Positions 12,937 through 23,975 of a stretch of 64,000 nt of DNA are shown here, in pieces. The stretch lies in the NCBI GenBank assembly GCA_029449245.1, contig JANATF010000013.1, positions 1,364,001 through 1,428,000 on the forward strand. Direction: 5' to 3'. Origin of the DNA: Mortierella alpina. Lineage: Eukaryota; Mortierellomycota; Mortierellomycetes; Mortierellales; Mortierellaceae. A model generated the notes under the pieces. That model was given only the letters and a program-made list of their open reading frames with translations, did not search any database and was not told the DNA's origin. The position numbers and the translations under genes were made by a program. Position 1 is the first letter of the stretch; each line of letters begins with the position of its first letter.

Positions 12937-12956
12937 TTGTTCTATCTATAGAACAA
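12937..12956. promoter_or_regulatory. Perfect inverted repeat TTGTTCTAT-CT-ATAGAACAA
   Basis: Nine-base arms with a two-base spacer. It is kept at 19747-19766, and as shorter or slightly damaged forms near 23469-23487 and 23605-23620. It may be a dimeric factor site or a start-site element; the sequence alone does not decide. Confidence 0.45.
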
Positions 12957-13199
12957 GAAGTGACAGGGGAAGTCAAAAAGGGGATCTGGCGTGGATGGAG
13001 TACAGAACATGCTGTACACACCCCGCATGCAGAGTGTCCACCTGAACGCGCATGGAGTTACCACCTGATGCACGTCGGGAAGAAGAACAAAGTTCGGCAT
13101 AAAGAACATACCTTTGGACCCGCAACACGTAATGCTAATCCAATAGTCTATACCTCTGCTATAGCCTCAATACACTCTGATCAGCACACGCATCGATCC

Positions 13200-16100
13200 A
13201 TGGACGAGAAGCTATCCACTCAAGGCGACAACACAGGAGCCAACACGCCAAGGTCTTTGCGTGACTCCTCGCCCACAGCACAGCACCGCAGAACCAACAC
13301 CGCCGGATCAGTCTCATCCACATTGTCGACGTCCTCCGTCTCCCGCGGCAGTTATCTGCGCGGGTTTTTGACCTCAGTCAAGAAGACTCCGACAACTGAA
13401 CCATCCTCAACAACTGACAGCCCCGATATCATCACATCCAGCCACTATAGACCCCACCATTCCCCTCTCGACCAACAGCAGCTGGAGCACCCTTTAAGCA
13501 AGTCTCCGTCCAAGCAGTTCTCGCTACAAAAGTTCTACTATCCCAAGAATGCCATGACAGCCGCAGCTGCTTCCACGTCGTCGCCATCGTCCCCTGTGCG
13601 ATCTTCGTTTGAGCCATTGCGCCCGAGTCTGGAGTCATCGCCCACAACGTTCAAGGCGATCCAAGGATCGTTTTCGAGGATGGACACGGGCTCCACAGGA
13701 CCACTGGCCCCGCCTTCTTTTGCAGGACCTAGAGCACTTGCCAACAAGCCATTCTCGGCCCAGTCATCAATACCCTCCTCCACCGCCTCCACATCACCAA
13801 TGCCATCAGTGCCACAAAACTCCTCACCACCGTCACTCTCGCTGACAGCAGCACCAGAACCAGGATCTTTTCCGCCGTGGCCATCCCCGCTCTCCAGTTC
13901 AACCTCGACTCCGGCGCTTGTCCTATCAGGACCGCCTCTCCCTCCTTTCACATCCACTCCTATGATGACCCTTCCATCCATGCCTGTCTCTATCCCTACA
14001 AAGTTCACGTCACCTAACCCCATGGGCATCTCCACCTCCACCAACATTCTCGCCCCCGCTCTTGCACCTCAAGAGCCATCCTTCCCAGGGACAGTACTGT
14101 CGTCACCGCCCACAAACACTCTCTCACTCCATCCTTTCTCACTCGCGAATCTCTCCACTTCATGTGCGTCGCTCTCTTCGTCCTCAGTCTCATCAGTATC
14201 GGCCACGTCTTCACCCAACACCTCACCATCCAACTCGCCTATAGAGACGACCTCGTCCTCTACCAACGATTCTCAGATTTCATCGCCTATTCGCTCTGAT
14301 CTCACGCCCTACCCAGCTTGCAGCATCTCCGCAACACAATTGGCAGTCATGATGGAGAGAGTCAGCCCGGAGGCAGGATATTCAAAGGGCGTCAGTGCTG
14401 GTTCACGACGACCTCTGGTGCTGGATTTAAGGCCTAATCCAGACTTTGATCCACTTTCGATCGTGCACTCCATCAACATCAACCTGCCAACACTGCTCAT
14501 GAGGAGGTACAGACGTGGCGGTGCCGTGTCCTCTTTTGCACTCGAGTCGTTCATCACCATGCCCTCGGATAAGGAGCTGTTCCATCAGATTCAGGACAGT
14601 TGGCGCCAAGACCAGGCATCGGAGATGCATGATGTGGTTGTGCTGGATCAGGACATGTGCGCAGGAAAGGAGGATTTTGGGCGTTCACCCAGTCCTGCAT
14701 GGACACTGGTCAACGTCTTGGAACGCGGTGGAGGCAACCTTGGAGGGCCGATCCGACTCTGGTATCTGGAGGGCGGCTTTGAGGCGTTCCAGGCATGGGA
14801 CTTGTGCGAAAAATATTTGACGCGACCAGGCTCCGAACTACTGGATGCTCACGCAACGCCACAACAGCAAGGTCAGGAGAATACTCAAATGACATTCACC
14901 GAGCATGACGGGAGCAGCGGCAAGGTGCATCCGTTTTCAATGCCGCTGTCACTGCCCAGCAGCAGCTCTGTCAATTCTTCGTCGTCAGCAATTGTCACAG
15001 ATGCCAAGACTGCGCAGGCTATCGACACTGCTGTTTCACTGACGACCGCATCTTTGGGTGGAACGTCGCACAGGCAGAGGGGAGCACCTGTCCGGAGAGA
15101 GAGTCTTTTCTCGTTGAACACAAAGTCGCTGCCGCGACCTGCGGGACTTTCGAGGGCGCAGACCATCGGTGTCAGTGCCCTGAATATCAAGCCGCTGTCG
15201 ATTCCCTCTCTGAACACGTCGCTTCATCCTCTTCAAGAAGGAAATGCTCAGCCCATGCCGCCCATGCCATCTCTGGAGAACAAAGGAAGCTGGCTGACTG
15301 TACCAAGTGGCGGCAGTGGTGGAGTGGGACCACTATCGCTCCCAGCGCATTCGCCGACCCTGTCCCTCCCAACAAACCAGGCAATGGATATCCATCCCCA
15401 CTCGGCCTTGACAGGCCCGTCCTCCGCACGATCAGCCAGTTCACCAGGGCTCTCCATCAACAGCAGCATTAGCGGAGATGCCTCGGCAGCTGGACAGCCA
15501 TTACTACGTTCGCTGAGCAAAAAATCATTCGCCTCGACTACCACGCTTTCATCGTTGCATCTCACCAACTCGCCCTTTGGCATCCAAGAAGAAGACGAGC
15601 CAGGACTTGATGCCAACCATCCGAGCCTGCGTCGGCAGCGTAGCGGAGGCAACAGCCTTCGATCGATTCCCCTTTCTCTGAATGCAGCAGCAAGCCCTAC
15701 GCGAGCGTATTTCGACGTGGGTAGCAGTGACCATGACGGTTACAAGAACAACAACAACAGCAACGATATCAGTGCGGCAGGTTTCCACCAAGAGTACCAG
15801 GCTCGCATGTTCTCTGAGGGAATTGATAGTTATACCAACAACAGCTCGATGGCGTCAATTATGAACCAACATCTTTACCAGCATCATCCGCACCAAGGGT
15901 ACGACGACGAGTTTGCAGAAGAGAACGGCGACAATGGCGAACAAGAGATTTCGTGTATCTTGCCCAACTTTTTGTACCTGGGACCCGAGATTGTGACAGA
16001 GGAACAAGTCCAGCAGTTGGAGCAGTTGGGCATCAAGCGGGTCCTGAACATGGCACGCGAGTGTGAGGATCTGTTGGTGTCACAACGCGCTGGGATCGAG

Positions 16101-16698
16101 TATCATAAGATTGGTGTTCTGGATAATGTCGAGGAGGATGTTAGTCCCGGGCTGCTGGAGGCGGTGGACATCATCTGTAAGTCGGCTTATAAATAATTCG
16201 CATTATAATGAACAGTAACTGCAAGCATGGAAACCTCGTCTGACAATATCTCTCTATTTCTCTCTTTTCTCTTGTTATATAGCTGCTTCTGTGGACGCAC
16301 CGATCTATGTTCACTGCAAAGCGGGCAAGTCGCGATCTGTCACGGTCACGATTGCGTATTTGATCACCCAACTACATTGGTCACTCAACAAGGCCTACAA
16401 CCACGTCCTGACGCAACGACCTTGTATGTGTCCCAACATTGGGTTTGTGACGGAGCTGATGCAGATCGAAGAGCGCACCCTAGGCACGGAGCGTGCGGGA
16501 GGGTTGGTGCGCGCAGGATCGTTGAACAGTATTCTGTCCCTGTCGACTGCAGGATCGGGACTGCAACAACAACACCATCATCATTATCATCACCATAGCT
16601 TGCAGCATCATCATTCGCTGAGTATGAGTGGGTCTCCCAAGGTGTTGAGTGCCAAAAGCAGCGTGAACAACTTTGCAGCAATGCCTACTCTGCAGTAG
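13200..16698 (+). CDS. Rhodanese plus dual-specificity phosphatase (MAP-kinase-phosphatase type)
   Basis: Two exons, 13200-16176 and 16283-16698, give about 1130 residues. Residues 1 to about 370 are Ser/Thr/Pro-rich and probably disordered. Residues about 375-545 look like an inactive rhodanese/CH2 module (PLVLDLRP, then LWYLEGGFEAFQAW), which in MAP-kinase phosphatases docks the kinase. A second low-complexity linker follows. The catalytic domain runs from about 915 (EISCILPNFLYLGP) to about 1075 and carries the signature HCKAGKSRS with Cys about 1004, made across the intron. The C-terminus is His-rich. The enzyme should remove phosphate from Thr and Tyr of a MAP kinase. The start at 13200 is a choice: in-frame ATGs also exist at 12960 and 13069. 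Both ends of this gene, without the middle, recur twice downstream. Confidence 0.9.
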
Positions 16699-16958
16699 AG
16701 GACCTGGGCACGGCAAAAGAGGACCTTCATTCATTATTTTTTTCTCTTTTCTTTTTCTTTTTTTGTTTGTTTTTAATGCCAACATTTCAACGCAATTTCT
16801 TTATACTTTTGTGCGTCTTCTTGACGTTCCTAACACTTGTAGCATTCCCCTCCACCCTTGTACCAAATAATAACCCATCTACGACGAATAAAAACCTTTC
16901 CCTTTTTACTACCCAGATGATCTGACTATAGAGGGGTTTTCTACGAGAGCCCATAGGA

Positions 16959-18050
16959 CTAATTGGTGGTGGCATGGGTGAAGGCGGTGGGGGCAAAGCC
17001 CACACGGCTGTTATCGGCGTCAAAAGCCGTAGAAGCGATCCATAAATACTTGCCCAAGAGAAAATTCGATGCCAGGGTCGGTTCCAAGATCCTGGACGAT
17101 CAAGTAAATTCCGTCGGACTTAGCCACCAATTTGATTGTCAAGTTTCCTTGGCCCGATCAGAGCATTGGGTATCATCTCGAAAGACTGACCGCCGATGTG
17201 GAAAAAGAGTCGGCAAACTGGTTTGCGGTCACGGACAACAATCCTTTGTTAGTATCAGGTTCCGCGCCCGTGGCCTTTTGGAACTCCTTGAAGGCTTCGG
17301 TTGCGAGGAGCAGCAGGGCTGTCCCAGAGTCGACGATGCCGGCGGCCAAAGAAAGGATCGGCGTGCCAGGGCCAGTGCCATACGTGACGGAAGCATCTAT
17401 CCCTCAATATTTGCTGGCTGCGGAGGAGGTGGTGATAGGGGTATAGACAAGAGGCCCTTCCTGCTTGCTCGAATCCGGGCTGCCAAAAGTGATCCACCAC
17501 TCTTTTGAGTGCCATCGCTCTCGGTGATGGGCTCAAAGTAAATACCAAACTCCCTGGTGCTGATAAGGCCTTGAGCGAACAGGCTGTCGACGACCGTTGG
17601 AACCTCATTTCCAGTGTCAGGGGAAAGTGTTCCCTTCGTGAGATCCGTGGGCCCTAAGCCAAGAATTCCATCAACATCGTGGAAGCCTGTTGCGTTGGTT
17701 GCAAACCCAATTATTTGATCCTTCAGTACTAGGTCAGAGCCCAGCGTAACCTGATCGAGGTACCCTTACAACTGAAGCTACCAGCGCCGTACCCTACACG
17801 GAGATTATCTTCATGGACATCTTGGTTTTTCGACCGGTGCTTGTTGGTTTATAGGTCTTCTTGGTACCGATCAGGTGTAGCTGGAGCCAGTGTCAATGAT
17901 CAGATCATAGTGTGTCGGTGGCGATGGCGAAACAACACCGACTGAGGCAATGTAAGATACCGCCCGGTTTTCTAGAGGGGACAGTATACCGTTACTTTGT
18001 ACGGATCCAAGCGTCACCTGAGCAACGACGGCAGCCAACGTAAACTTCAT
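16959..18050 (-). pseudogene. Aspartic protease pseudogene (copy 1)
   Basis: This is colinear with the two intact protease genes at 20399-21514 and 24204-25319. It keeps the signal peptide (MKFTLAAVVAQVTLGSVQS) and the first active-site motif DTGSS. One base is then missing at about 17872, where the intact copies read 'gatccagg' and this one 'gatcagg', which causes a frameshift and an immediate TGA. Further small deletions occur, including one near 17203 where about ten bases present in copy 3 are absent, and the second half is scattered over several frames. No functional protease can be made. Confidence 0.9.
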
Positions 18051-18168
18051 GGTGCTTGATGGTCCTCTGTGTGGTACGGGTGAGTGTTGAGATTGATTTT
18101 TTAGACACAGCATGGGTTGTTAGGATGCAGTAGTAGTCGATAAGGGATAGAACGGATGGCTCGCCCTA

Positions 18169-18177
18169 CTATATATA
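18169..18177 (-). promoter_or_regulatory. TATA-like box of protease copy 1
   Basis: TATATATAG on the minus strand, about 120 bases before the ATG. The intact copies keep it at a similar distance. Confidence 0.5.
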
Positions 18178-19281
18178 CATCCAACGTTTCTAACCAGAAA
18201 GGGAGATCTATTCGACCCAAGCATTTCTTTGAGGGGTGAATCGTCTTGCGATCCGCTGGGGATCTCTTTTGTGGGCATTTTGCGAAGGTTGGAACTCCTG
18301 GCCAAGGGTAACATTCCAAGACGGGTGCTTGGAAAAGAAGAGGAGGCGGAGAGGGAAAGGGGACTTCCAGGATGTCTTCCTGGGCGAGTCGAGAAGAGAG
18401 ATGACATAACCGGATGTCAAGGGTGGGGCTAGGATCCTCCTATTCGGGCCGAGAGAGTTTGCAGGGGACGCCAAAAAGTTACGCACCTGTAGGAAGTGAG
18501 ACCATAGAAAAAGCCAGGGGCAACACAAACGCGACCTACAACATGAACTAGAAGCAATTGCTAGAAGTAACAACTCCAAGCAACAAAGCAACAAAGAAGC
18601 AGCGCCAGGTCAAGGAGGACCACATCAAGGAGGGACAGAGAAAACTGATTGTAGGTGAAGGGACACTTTTGAGCCTTCTTTCTCTCGCATATCGTTCAAG
18701 TCCTCCATCACTTGAGCCTCAAACACAGTCAAAGATGATGATCCGGCACTCCATTGTCAAATGGTAGCATCGGGACTTTAGGTAGGTAAAAACGAGTCAG
18801 CAGCCCACGATTCATCACAAGGTCTGTACGCGGTTATGGAGTTTAACCCAGCTAGTCCTAAAGGTGACTATAAATCCAACGGCGCTCTATTAATCTGCAA
18901 GCCTCCGGAACTATCGAGGTCCTCTAACAGGATCATAGAGAAAGGGAATCTTTGACGGGGTGAGAAAGAAAAGGCACTCAATCATATTTGTTTTAGGGAG
19001 CGACAACCTTCACGCGTTTTCTTACAAAGAGTTGGGGTTGGAGTAAGACCAAATGTCGGTACTCTAGAGTCTAGAGGAGTTCTGGTGTCCGGGGTCGAGA
19101 TTTGCTTCGTTCAGTCAGGCCTTTCTTCTTTACTTCCTTGCTTGAGCCGCATCTGCACAGACAAAAACACTCACCTGCCCGCTTGTTCATGCGAGATGAG
19201 GATTGACCCTCGATCCTCACCTTCCCCCCCCTTCCTTCCCCTTCCCTAAACTCGCGATGCGACACGTAAAAAAATAATAAG

Positions 19282-19378
19282 ATGATGTCGACGCGCCCTT
19301 GCATCAAGACTGTCTACATTTTTACGAAAACGTGGATGCCAAAGAACGTAGGACGTTGATCATTGACCTTGTTTCAAG
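19282..19378 (+). pseudogene. Relic of LIM gene exon 1 (first copy)
   Basis: This matches 27502-27600, the first exon of the intact LIM gene, with its donor site and upstream region. The bases coding for the first zinc ligands are damaged by a deletion (Ser-Asn-Cys-Lys lost), and the frame runs into a stop. It continues into intron 1 sequence and then switches to phosphatase upstream sequence in a CT-rich tract near 19440. Confidence 0.85.
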
Positions 19379-19439
19379 GTAGATAGAAAACTTGACGCCT
19401 AATCCTATGTTCACCGACCCCTTCTCTTCTCCATTCTTA

Positions 19440-20110
19440 CTTACACACTCGCTCTCTATCTACTCTCTCGTACACACTATCTCTCTTCTATCTCTCTCTC
19501 TGTTTCTATCCCTCTGTCGTGTGTATATTGATCACACCAACATTCCTTCATAGCGATCTCTCGCCCTTTACCCCTCACTGTCGGCTGACTCTGTCACAAA
19601 TCCGGCCGAGTAACAAAACGACAACCGAGACTGTAAGAGAGAGCGGGGGTGCCATCGTCTGTCAATAACACGCCCTTGATGGAGAGCAAGAATAGCAGCG
19701 TATTGATGTGTTGATGCGCATCAAAACAGAAAAGCACGAAAATATATTGTTCTATCTATAGAACAAGAAGTGACAGGGGAAGTCAAAAAGGGGATCGGTC
19801 CACTTCTCAGAGAAATCTGGACCGAAAAGCGAGACTTGACTGTACAGAACATGCTGTACACGCCCCGCATGCAGAGTGTCCACCTGAACGCGCATAGAGA
19901 TACCGCCAGATACATGAGCTGGTGCGCGCAGGATCGTTGAACAATATTCTGTCCTTGTCGACTGCAGTTTCGGGACTGCAACAACAACACCATCATCATC
20001 ATCATCACCATAGCTTGCAGCATCATCATTCGCTGGGCATGAGTGGGTCTCTCAAGGTGTTGAGTGCCAAAAGCAGTTTGAACATTGCAGCAATGCTTAT
20101 TATGCAGTAG
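19440..20110 (+). pseudogene. Relic of phosphatase gene: 5' region fused to 3' end (copy 2)
   Basis: 19440-19917 matches 12596-13072; at about 19918 it jumps to sequence matching 16503 onward. The whole coding middle, about 3.4 kb with both domains, is missing. From 19922 the frame of the His-rich tail is still open to a TAG at 20108-20110 (with QQQHHHHHHHHSLQHHHSL), so about 62 codons of the original C-terminus are in frame but no catalytic part remains. Confidence 0.85.
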
Positions 20111-20398
20111 AGGACCAGGATCAGGCAAAGGGACCCTTCATTCATTTTTCTTTTCTCTTTTCAAATTCTTTTTTTGTTTGTTTGTTTGTTTGTTTGTTTG
20201 TTTGTAAAGCCGACAACTCAACGCATTGACTTTATACTTTTGTGCGTCGTCTGGACGTACTTAACACCTGTAGCATCTTCCCCCTCCACCCTTGTACCAA
20301 ATTATGACCCGTCCACGATGAATAAAAAACCTTCCCTTTTTACTACTCAGATTATCAGACTACTGTATGGAGTCGTTTTTTCTACGAGAGCCCAAGTC

Positions 20399-21514
20399 CT
20401 AATTGGTGGTGGCATTGGTGAACGCGGTCGGAGCAAAGCCCATGCGACTGTTGGCAATGTCATGGACCGTGTAGATGCGCTCCATAAATACTTGCCCAAG
20501 AATAAAATCGAGACCTTCGCCAAGTTTGGATTTAAGGTCCTGTACGATCAAGTAAATTCCGTCGGCCTTGCCACCAATATGGCTGTTCAATATCCTTGGC
20601 CAGATCAGAGCATTGGGCGTCATCTCGAAAGACTGACCATTGATGTTGAAAAAGAGTGATTTCATGTCGGTATACTGTTTCTGGGTAACGGACAACAATC
20701 CGGTGTCTTCGTCGTGTGCCGCACCCGTGGCTTTTTGGAATGCGGCGAAGGCTTCAGTTGCGAGGAGCAGCAGGGTCGTCCCAGAGTCGACGATGCCGGC
20801 GATCGAGGAAAAGATCGGCGTGCCAAGGCCAGTGCCAGGACCATACGTGGCGGAAGCATTAATTCCCCAGTAGTGGCTGGCTGGGGGGGTGGAGGTGATG
20901 GGGGTATAAGTAATAGCTCCCGTGAACTTTGTGGGGTCCGTGCCGCCAAAGGAGATCCAGCCATTCATTTGAGTGCCATTGGCCGAGGTGATGGGCTCAA
21001 ATGAAATACTAAACTCCTTGGCCTTGATAAGGCCTTTAGCGTACAGGTTTTCGACGACCGTTGGAACGATTGAGTCGGTATCAGGAGAAAGTGTTCCCTT
21101 CGTCAGACTCTCGGGTCCCAAGCCAAGGATTCCATCCAAGTCTGCTAACCCTGTTGCGGAGGTGGCAACGCCAATACTTTGTTCTGTCAGTACTAGGTCA
21201 GGGCTCAAAGTAACCTGATCGATATACTCTGTCCCATTGAAGCCTCCTGAGCCGTATTCTACCCGGATCTTATTTTCACCTACGGAGTCCCCGCTTTTTC
21301 GACTGGTGCTTGTGATTACATAGGGCTTCTTGGCACCGATCCAGGTGTTGCTCGAGCCGGTGTCAATAATCAGATCATAGTATGCCGGTGGCGAGCCAAC
21401 ACCGACTGATGCAATATAAGACATCGCCCGGTTGTCTGCAGGGTACTTTACACCTTGAGATTGAACAGATCCGAGCGTCAGCAGCGCAACGATGGCAGTC
21501 AATGTGAACTTCAT
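20399..21514 (-). CDS. Secreted pepsin-like aspartic protease (copy 2)
   Basis: Single exon, 371 residues. The start is the ATG that opens a good signal peptide (MKFTLTAIVALLTLGSVQS); an in-frame ATG 21 codons upstream would hide it. Catalytic motifs are DTGSS with Asp 51 and DSGTT with Asp 243, and the flap Tyr is about 87 in VEYGSGGF. The C-terminus keeps the usual hydrophobic pattern (FILGQVFMERIYTVHD). Family A1 enzymes are bilobal endopeptidases with acidic pH optima. The spacing from signal cleavage to the first Asp is about 32 residues, the mature pepsin number, so there seems to be no propeptide. A TATA box lies about 133 bases upstream. It sits in tandem unit 2, on the strand opposite to the phosphatase and LIM fragments. 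Confidence 0.93.
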   Translation of the reverse strand: MKFTLTAIVALLTLGSVQSQGVKYPADNRAMSYIASVGVGSPPAYYDLIIDTGSSNTWIGAKKPYVITSTSRKSGDSVGENKIRVEYGSGGFNGTEYIDQVTLSPDLVLTEQSIGVATSATGLADLDGILGLGPESLTKGTLSPDTDSIVPTVVENLYAKGLIKAKEFSISFEPITSANGTQMNGWISFGGTDPTKFTGAITYTPITSTPPASHYWGINASATYGPGTGLGTPIFSSIAGIVDSGTTLLLLATEAFAAFQKATGAAHDEDTGLLSVTQKQYTDMKSLFFNINGQSFEMTPNALIWPRILNSHIGGKADGIYLIVQDLKSKLGEGLDFILGQVFMERIYTVHDIANSRMGFAPTAFTNATTN

Positions 21515-21646
21515 GGTGCTTGATGGTCCTCTGAGTAGTACGGGTGAGGGTTGAGATTGATTTTTTCGACAGAGCATGGGTTGTTAGGATTGTTAGGGAA
21601 GTGAATGGGAATGGAGTAGTCGATAAGGGACAGAGCGGATGGATTA

Positions 21647-21654
21647 CTATATAT
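21647..21654 (-). promoter_or_regulatory. TATA box of protease copy 2
   Basis: ATATATAG on the minus strand about 133 bases before the ATG, at the same relative position as in the other copies. Confidence 0.5.
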
Positions 21655-22824
21655 TCTTTCAGCGTCTCTGACCAGGATCTATTCGACCCAAGCTTTTTTG
21701 AGGGGCTGCGTCGTCTTGCAATCCACTAGGAGCCTCTTTTGTGGGCTCTTTCGCGAGGGTTGAGGCCCCTGGCCAAGGAAAGCGCTCCAAGACGGGTGCT
21801 TGGAAAGGAAGAGGAGGTGGATAGAGAAAGGGGTTTTTCAGGATGTCTTTCTGGGCGAGTCGAGGAGAGAGATGACATATCAGGAATGTCAAGGGGTGGG
21901 GCGAGGATCCTCCTACTCGGGCCGAGAGAGTTTGCAGGAACGCCAAAAAGTTTACACAGATGCAGGAAGTGAGATCATAGAAAAGGCCAGGGGCAACACA
22001 AACGCGACCTACAGAATGAACGAGAAGCAATTCCTAGAAGTAACAACTCCAAGCAACAAAGCAACCAAGACGCAGCGCCAGGGCAAGAAGGACAACATCA
22101 AGGAGGGGCAGAGAAAACTGATTGTAGGTGAAGGGACACCTTTGAGCCTTCTTTCTCTCGCATATCGTTCAAGTCCTCCATCACTTGAGCCTCAAACACA
22201 GTCAAAGATGATGATCCGGCACTCCATTGTCAAATGGTAGCATCGGGACTTTGGGTAGGTAAAAACGAGTCAGCAGCCCACGATTCATCACAAGGTCTGT
22301 ACGCGGTTATCGACTTGACCCAACTACTCAACGTGGTGATTGTGACTTCAACGGCGCCCTACCAATCTGCAAGCCGCCCGAACTGTCGAGGCCTCCCAAC
22401 AAGATTATGGAGCAACTGAGCGACTACTTCTTATACGAAGACTAGGTCGAGTGGGCGACATAGAGGAGTCTGAATAAATATAGACAACGTGTCGATTGAG
22501 TGAGAGGGAATCTTTGGAGGGGGAGATAAAAAAAAAAGGCACTCATCCATTTCTTTTTTAGGGCGAGACAACCCTCATGCGTTTTTCTTACGAAGCGTGG
22601 GGGTCAAGGCAAGACCAAGTGACAGCACTCAGTGAGGGTTCAAGTGTCGGGGTCGAAATTTGCCTCGTTCAGGCAGAATTTCTTCTCTTACTTACTCGCT
22701 TGAACCGCATCCGCACAGAAAACACTCACCTATCCGCTTCACGCGAGATAAGGATTGACCCTCGATCCTCCCCTTCCCTTCTTTTCCCTAAACTCGCGAT
22801 GCAACACGTAAAAAAATAATAAAG

Positions 22825-22923
22825 ATGAAGTCGACGCGCCCTTGCAGCAACTGCAAGGAGACTGTCAACGTAAACGAAAAAGTAGATGCCGAAGGACATT
22901 GGTATCATCGACGTTACTTCAAG
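22825..22923 (+). pseudogene. Relic of LIM gene exon 1 (second copy)
   Basis: This matches 27502-27600 over its full length with an open frame. The zinc ligands CSNC are kept, but HRPCFK has become HRRYFK, so the fourth ligand is lost. The donor GTAGATA is present but no second exon follows; the sequence runs through intron 1 into the next phosphatase 5' copy. Confidence 0.85.
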
Positions 22924-22985
22924 GTAGATAGATATATGTGTGAAAGAAAAATAAAACTCGAACCCTCATCCTGTGTTCACAGACC

Positions 22986-23148
22986 TCTTTGAGAAGTTAA
23001 TGGCACAACTGTGGAATGAGAAAGAGAGAGGGACTTTATTGCAGACAACACGAAGGGAGCTCCTGGGAATCGCCCCAGTGGCTGTGTCGTGACACTAGCA
23101 GATCTAACAAAGCATGATCGGCGTGTATTATTGGCAATATGCCACACT
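22986..23148. other. 163-base insertion at the unit 2/unit 3 junction
   Basis: The matching junction between units 1 and 2 runs directly from LIM intron sequence to 'cttctcttctcc'; here 163 bases intervene. The five-base word CTCTT flanks the block on both sides (22985-22989 and 23147-23151), as a target duplication could, but no clear terminal inverted repeat is seen. On the minus strand it shows a good 3' splice-site-like tract (ctttctcattccacag). Identity unknown. Confidence 0.45.
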
Positions 23149-23159
23149 CTTCTCTTCTC

Positions 23160-23975
23160 CATTCTTATTTACATACTCGCTCGCGCGCGCGCTCTCTCTC
23201 TCTCTCCATTCCTCTCCCCTGTCGTACGTGTACTGATCATACCAACATTCCCTCTCTCTCGGTGATCGCTCGCCCTTTACCCCTCACGGTCGGCTAACTC
23301 TGTCACAGATTTTGATGGGCAACAAAATGACGACCGAGACTGCAAGAGAGAGCTGAGTCCATCGTTTGTCAATAACACCGCTTTGCGTCCTTCGCCAGGA
23401 GCAAGAATAGCAGCAGCGTGTTGATGTGTTGACACGACGCATCAAAGAATAAAAGCACGAAAAAAAATCGTTCTATCTATAGAATAAGAAGTGACAAGGG
23501 AGGTCAAAAAGGAGAGCTGGACGTGGATGAGGCCACAACACGCAGAGAGGACTCGCATGCAGAGTGTTGATGTGCTGACGCGACGCATAAAAGCATAAAG
23601 CACGGTTCTATCTATAGAACAAGAAGTGACAGGGGAATCAAAAAAAGGGACCTGGACGTGATGGGGTCACAACACGCAAGAGAGAGGAGTAGAGCACATG
23701 CTGTACACACCCCGCATGCAGAGTGTCTACCTGAACGTGCATAGAGATTAGAGATACAGTACCACCAGATGCATGGGCTGGTGCGCGTAGGATAGTTGAA
23801 CAGTATTCTGTCCTTGTCGACTGCAGGATCAGTACTGCAACAACAACACCATCATCATTATCATCACCATAGCTTGCAGTATCATCATTCGCTGAGTATG
23901 AGTGGGTCTCCCAAGGTGTTGAGTGCCAAAAGAAAAGTAGCGTGAACAACTTTGTAGCAACACTTATTTTGCGGT
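23160..23975 (+). pseudogene. Relic of phosphatase gene: 5' region fused to 3' end (copy 3)
   Basis: This has the same fusion as copy 2, with the junction near 23778. It is more decayed: the His-rich tail frame has a TAG soon after the junction. A block of about 140 bases holding the 'gttctatctatagaac' element is duplicated within this copy (about 23400-23540 and 23548-23690). Confidence 0.8.

Larger units (their letters stand above)
12596..13072 (+). promoter_or_regulatory. Upstream region of the phosphatase gene, copied twice downstream
   Basis: This CT-rich then mixed region matches 19440-19917 and 23160-23778 almost base for base, including the words 'gatcacaccaacattcc' and 'gttctatctatagaac'. 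It precedes the phosphatase start and probably carries promoter and leader. In the two copies it is joined directly to the last 190 or so bases of the same gene. Confidence 0.7.
16500..19438. repeat. Tandem unit 1 (phosphatase 3' end, protease pseudogene, LIM 5' relic)
   Basis: This stretch matches 19920-22930 and 23780-27600 in order: the last codons of the phosphatase gene, its 3' flank, the protease gene on the minus strand, a shared downstream block with the word 'gatgatccggcactcc', and the LIM promoter plus exon 1. Similarity was judged by eye and is high in long blocks. Confidence 0.85.
19440..23150. repeat. Tandem unit 2
   Basis: Order: phosphatase 5' region, phosphatase 3' end, intact protease, shared downstream block, LIM promoter and exon 1 relic. 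It differs from unit 1 by lacking the phosphatase coding middle, and from unit 3 by carrying the block at 22030-22200 that unit 3 replaces. Confidence 0.85.

Noticed and set aside
17255-17608. Open frames on both strands over protease copy 1
   Set aside because: They are pieces of the frameshifted protease or its antisense, not separate genes.
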